Below, one piece after another: positions 6,101 through 7,795 of a DNA stretch of 7,795 bases (position 1 is the stretch's first letter; each line of letters begins with the position of its first letter). The stretch is taken from contig CAKUQA010000046.1 of NCBI GenBank assembly GCA_934675225.1, positions 1-7,795 on the forward strand, read 5' to 3'. The DNA is from an uncultured Candidatus Melainabacteria bacterium (GTDB lineage Bacteria; Cyanobacteriota; Vampirovibrionia; Gastranaerophilales; Gastranaerophilaceae). A program made the translations under genes and the position numbers. The notes beneath the pieces are model-generated. The model worked only from the letters and a program-made list of their open reading frames with translations, ran no database searches and was not told the DNA's origin.

Positions 6101-6140
6101 CCTTATTGCCCTATCGCCTTAAAGCCTTATTGCCTTATAC
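6101..6140 (+). repeat. Five tandem 8-mers (CCTTATTG consensus)
   Basis: The plus strand reads CCTTATTG, CCCTATCG, CCTTAAAG, CCTTATTG, CCTTATAC without gaps. Units 1 and 4 are identical. The array ends on the last base of the dnaB stop codon (TAG at 6142-6140 on the minus strand), so it abuts the gene with no intervening sequence. Confidence 0.65.
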
Positions 6141-7516
6141 TAAAATGCATCCGTCTTAATAGGGTTTTTAAATTTCGTAATATTGCCTTGAAATAGAAGT
6201 TTAACTGTTCCAACAGAACCGTTTCTGTGTTTTGCAATAATAATTTCGGATTCACCTTTAGATTGAGCTTTTGCAGCAATTTCTTCTTCACCATCTTCAG
6301 CTTTTCTATAGTACTCATCACGGTAAATAAACATTACAATGTCAGCATCTTGTTCGATTGAACCTGATTCTCTCAAGTCTGAAAGCATCGGACGTTTATC
6401 TGTTCTTGATTCAACCGCACGTGATAACTGTGAAAGCGCAATAACAGGAACATTTAGCTCTTTTGCAAGAATTTTCAGACCTCTGGAAATTGCAGAAATC
6501 TGTTGCATACGATCTTCTTTTCCTGAACTTTCCATCAATTGCAAGTAGTCGATTAGGATTAACCCCAAATCTTTTTCCTGCATTTTTAATCTTCTACATT
6601 TTGCCCTGATATCTGTTAATGTACAACCAGACGTATCATCAATATAAATAGGAGCTTGAGCAAACGAATTCATGGCTGTTGCAAGCTTTTCCCAATCCTT
6701 ACTTTGCATATTACCTGTTTTTACCCTTTGGGAATCAATTTCTGCCTCAGAACATAACATACGTTGCATCAACTGATCCTTTGACATTTCAAGAGAAAAT
6801 ATTGCAACAGGAACTTTTGCCTTTAATGCAACATTTTGTGCAATATTTAATGCAAATGCAGTTTTTCCCATCGCCGGACGAGCTGCAAGAATTATCAAAT
6901 CTGATTTTTGCAAACCGTTCAATATGGCATCTAATTCATAAAAATCTGTTGGAACTCCGGTCAATTCGTCTTTATGTTCATAACGATATTCAATCTTTTC
7001 ATAAGTGTTTAAAACTAAATCTTTAACATGTACCAAATCTGATGTTGCTTTTTTAGAAGCTATGTCAAATATAAGTTTTTCGGCACTATCCAAAGATTGA
7101 TCAATAGGGTTTACATCGTATCCAAAAGATACTATTTCAGAACCTGCGTTAATTAACGCCCTTTTGATTGCTTTTTCTTGAATAATTTTTGCATAATATT
7201 CAATATTAGATGTTGTAATTGTTTTGTAACACAAATCGTTTACAAACGCACGCCCACCTATTGTTTCCAGCTTTTGATTGTAGCTCAATACATCTGAAAC
7301 AGATACAATATCAATTCTTTCATTTGAATTGAATAACTGCAACATGGCATCATAAATATGTCTGTGTGCCGGTTTATAAAAACTTTCCGGTTTTAAAATT
7401 TCTACAACTTTTGTTATAACATTTGGGTTAACTAAAATAGCCCCAAGTACCGCTTCTTCCGCTTCGATATTTTGTGGAAGCAAACCTAAATTATTTTCTT
7501 TTTCTTTTACTGCCAT
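6140..7516 (-). CDS. dnaB: Replicative DNA helicase DnaB
   Basis: This hexameric 5'-3' helicase unwinds DNA at the replication fork, driven by ATP and loaded at the origin, and recruits primase. The 458-residue length is normal for the family. The N-terminal helical domain begins LLPQNIEAEEAVLGAIL (about 12-28) and continues with ESFYKPAHRHIYDAM (44-58). The RecA-like C-terminal domain has Walker A AARPAMGKTAFALNIA (211-226, Lys218), the catalytic-Glu region FSLEMS (240-245), Walker B LILIDYLQL (319-327, Asp323), LSQLSR (361-366, sensor Gln363) and a probable arginine-finger region AKHRNG (428-433). ESGSIEQDADIV (384-394) is also typical. There is no intein. ATG 7516 has AGGAG six bases upstream, a strong ribosome site. 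The gene is divergent from the pncC-like gene and convergent with the YkgJ-like gene, and in many bacteria dnaB follows rplI, which is not seen here. Confidence 0.97.
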   Translation of the reverse strand: MAVKEKENNLGLLPQNIEAEEAVLGAILVNPNVITKVVEILKPESFYKPAHRHIYDAMLQLFNSNERIDIVSVSDVLSYNQKLETIGGRAFVNDLCYKTITTSNIEYYAKIIQEKAIKRALINAGSEIVSFGYDVNPIDQSLDSAEKLIFDIASKKATSDLVHVKDLVLNTYEKIEYRYEHKDELTGVPTDFYELDAILNGLQKSDLIILAARPAMGKTAFALNIAQNVALKAKVPVAIFSLEMSKDQLMQRMLCSEAEIDSQRVKTGNMQSKDWEKLATAMNSFAQAPIYIDDTSGCTLTDIRAKCRRLKMQEKDLGLILIDYLQLMESSGKEDRMQQISAISRGLKILAKELNVPVIALSQLSRAVESRTDKRPMLSDLRESGSIEQDADIVMFIYRDEYYRKAEDGEEEIAAKAQSKGESEIIIAKHRNGSVGTVKLLFQGNITKFKNPIKTDAF

Positions 7517-7615
7517 GCTTTTCTCCTAAGATACATGATATTACACAAAAAAGAAAAAATAAATTTGCATGTAAAGATTGTTGACAAAAATGTTTCATTA
7601 TTTGAAACTAAAAAT
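7517..7615. promoter_or_regulatory. Divergent dnaB/pncC promoter region with inverted repeat
   Basis: The spacer holds a perfect consensus TTGACA on the plus strand at 7581-7586. Just after it lies a perfect inverted repeat, GTTTCA (7592-7597) and TGAAAC (7603-7608), with a 5-base centre. No good -10 lies 16-18 bases from TTGACA. On the minus strand TTGTCA (7586-7581) could be a -35 for dnaB, but the best -10 match at normal spacing (TTTATT) is poor. The repeat could be an operator, but this is not shown. Confidence 0.3.
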
Positions 7616-7795
7616 ATGAAAAAAATATTTCTAAATTTAAAAGCATTTTTGCAAAGCTTAAACTCAAAAACTCCGGAAAAGTTGTCTAAAATATTGCTAC
7701 GAGAAGCATTTCAAATATCATCCGCAGAATCCTGTACCGGCGGGCTTGTTAGTTCAAGATTAACAGATATTTCAGGAAGTTCCGCCTATATCAAA
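7616..7795 (+). CDS. pncC: Nicotinamide-nucleotide amidase (CinA C-terminal domain family), N-terminal part
   Basis: The frame is open from ATG 7616 through the window end: 60 codons of a protein usually near 160-180 residues when standalone. It begins MKKIFLNLKAFLQSLNSKTP and reaches SSAESCTGGLVSSRLTDISG (about 35-54), the hallmark of the CinA C-terminal domain. The ESCTGG serine (Ser39) is the proposed catalytic nucleophile that converts nicotinamide mononucleotide to nicotinic acid mononucleotide in pyridine nucleotide salvage. Because the motif comes within 40 residues of the start, the N-terminal MoCF-like domain of full-length CinA is absent, so this is the standalone pncC form. No Shine-Dalgarno is visible before the ATG. 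The gene is divergent from dnaB across 99 bases. The competence role of CinA is not implied here. Confidence 0.85.
   Translation, partial: MKKIFLNLKAFLQSLNSKTPEKLSKILLREAFQISSAESCTGGLVSSRLTDISGSSAYIK

Larger units (their letters stand above)
5767..6139. other. Repeat-filled spacer between convergent genes
   Basis: This 373-base stretch between the YkgJ-like gene and dnaB has no credible gene. An open frame at 5876-6196 on the plus strand runs through tandem repeats and into the end of dnaB, starts at a non-ATG codon, and shows no family motifs. The spacer is visibly richer in G and C in its palindromic parts than the surrounding genes. It contains four kinds of repeats that are listed separately, and a weak candidate terminator. 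Confidence 0.7.

Noticed and set aside
5876..6196. Plus-strand open frame of 106 codons
   Set aside because: It starts at a non-ATG codon within repeat DNA, crosses two tandem arrays and the end of dnaB, has no ribosome site and no recognisable motif.
6127..7026. Small open frames within or opposite dnaB (6127-6321 minus, 6339-6548 plus, 6679-7026 plus)
   Set aside because: They are out-of-frame shadows of dnaB, whose motifs cover the whole region.
1..7795. CRISPR arrays, tRNA or rRNA genes, insertion sequences
   Set aside because: I saw no regularly spaced long repeats, no cloverleaf-like or rRNA-like sequence, and no transposase motifs in any frame.

Overview
The window is AT-rich bacterial DNA. 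It uses the standard code and has Shine-Dalgarno sites of the GGAG type. The mix of genes is a PBP1A-type peptidoglycan synthase, a compact RNase HIII, a standalone CinA/PncC domain, a YkgJ-type cysteine cluster protein, and a MotA/MotB-like pair resembling ZorA/ZorB. This best fits a low-GC gut bacterium, perhaps Gastranaerophilales (Melainabacteria, the non-photosynthetic relatives of Cyanobacteria) or a similar uncultured lineage. That placement is an impression from gene content and codon use, not a measurement.

Left block (about 1-5320, all minus strand). A class A penicillin-binding protein (3094-5262) is followed by RNase HIII (2387-3019). A well-formed sigma70-like promoter (2320-2348) then starts a tight three-gene unit: a three-helix MotA/ExbB-like protein resembling ZorA (1388-2296), a MotB/OmpA-like protein resembling ZorB (665-1372), and the first half of a UPF0210/PFL-family protein (1-675). 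The second and third genes overlap by 11 bases. The pair has the core features of a ZorAB-like ion-driven membrane motor, but none of the known Zorya effectors (ZorC, ZorD, ZorE) lies beside it. Its neighbours look like housekeeping genes.

Middle (5263-6139). Divergent promoters between 5288 and 5369 serve the PBP gene leftward and a small YkgJ-family cysteine cluster gene (5377-5766) rightward; the latter may be read from a leaderless mRNA. A 373-bp spacer follows, between the convergent ykgJ-like and dnaB genes. It holds no credible gene but is full of repeats: a diverged copy of a widespread GTCATTG-type intergenic repeat, two CTCTCCCT/AGGGAGAG-like palindromic units, four tandem 7-mers and five tandem 8-mers that run right up to the dnaB stop codon.

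Right block (6140-7795). The replicative helicase gene dnaB (6140-7516, minus strand) is divergent from the start of a pncC/cinA-type gene (7616 to the window end, plus strand). The 99-bp region between them carries a TTGACA box and a perfect 6-bp inverted repeat.

The most interesting item is the compact, effector-less ZorAB-like pair translationally linked to a UPF0210 gene.
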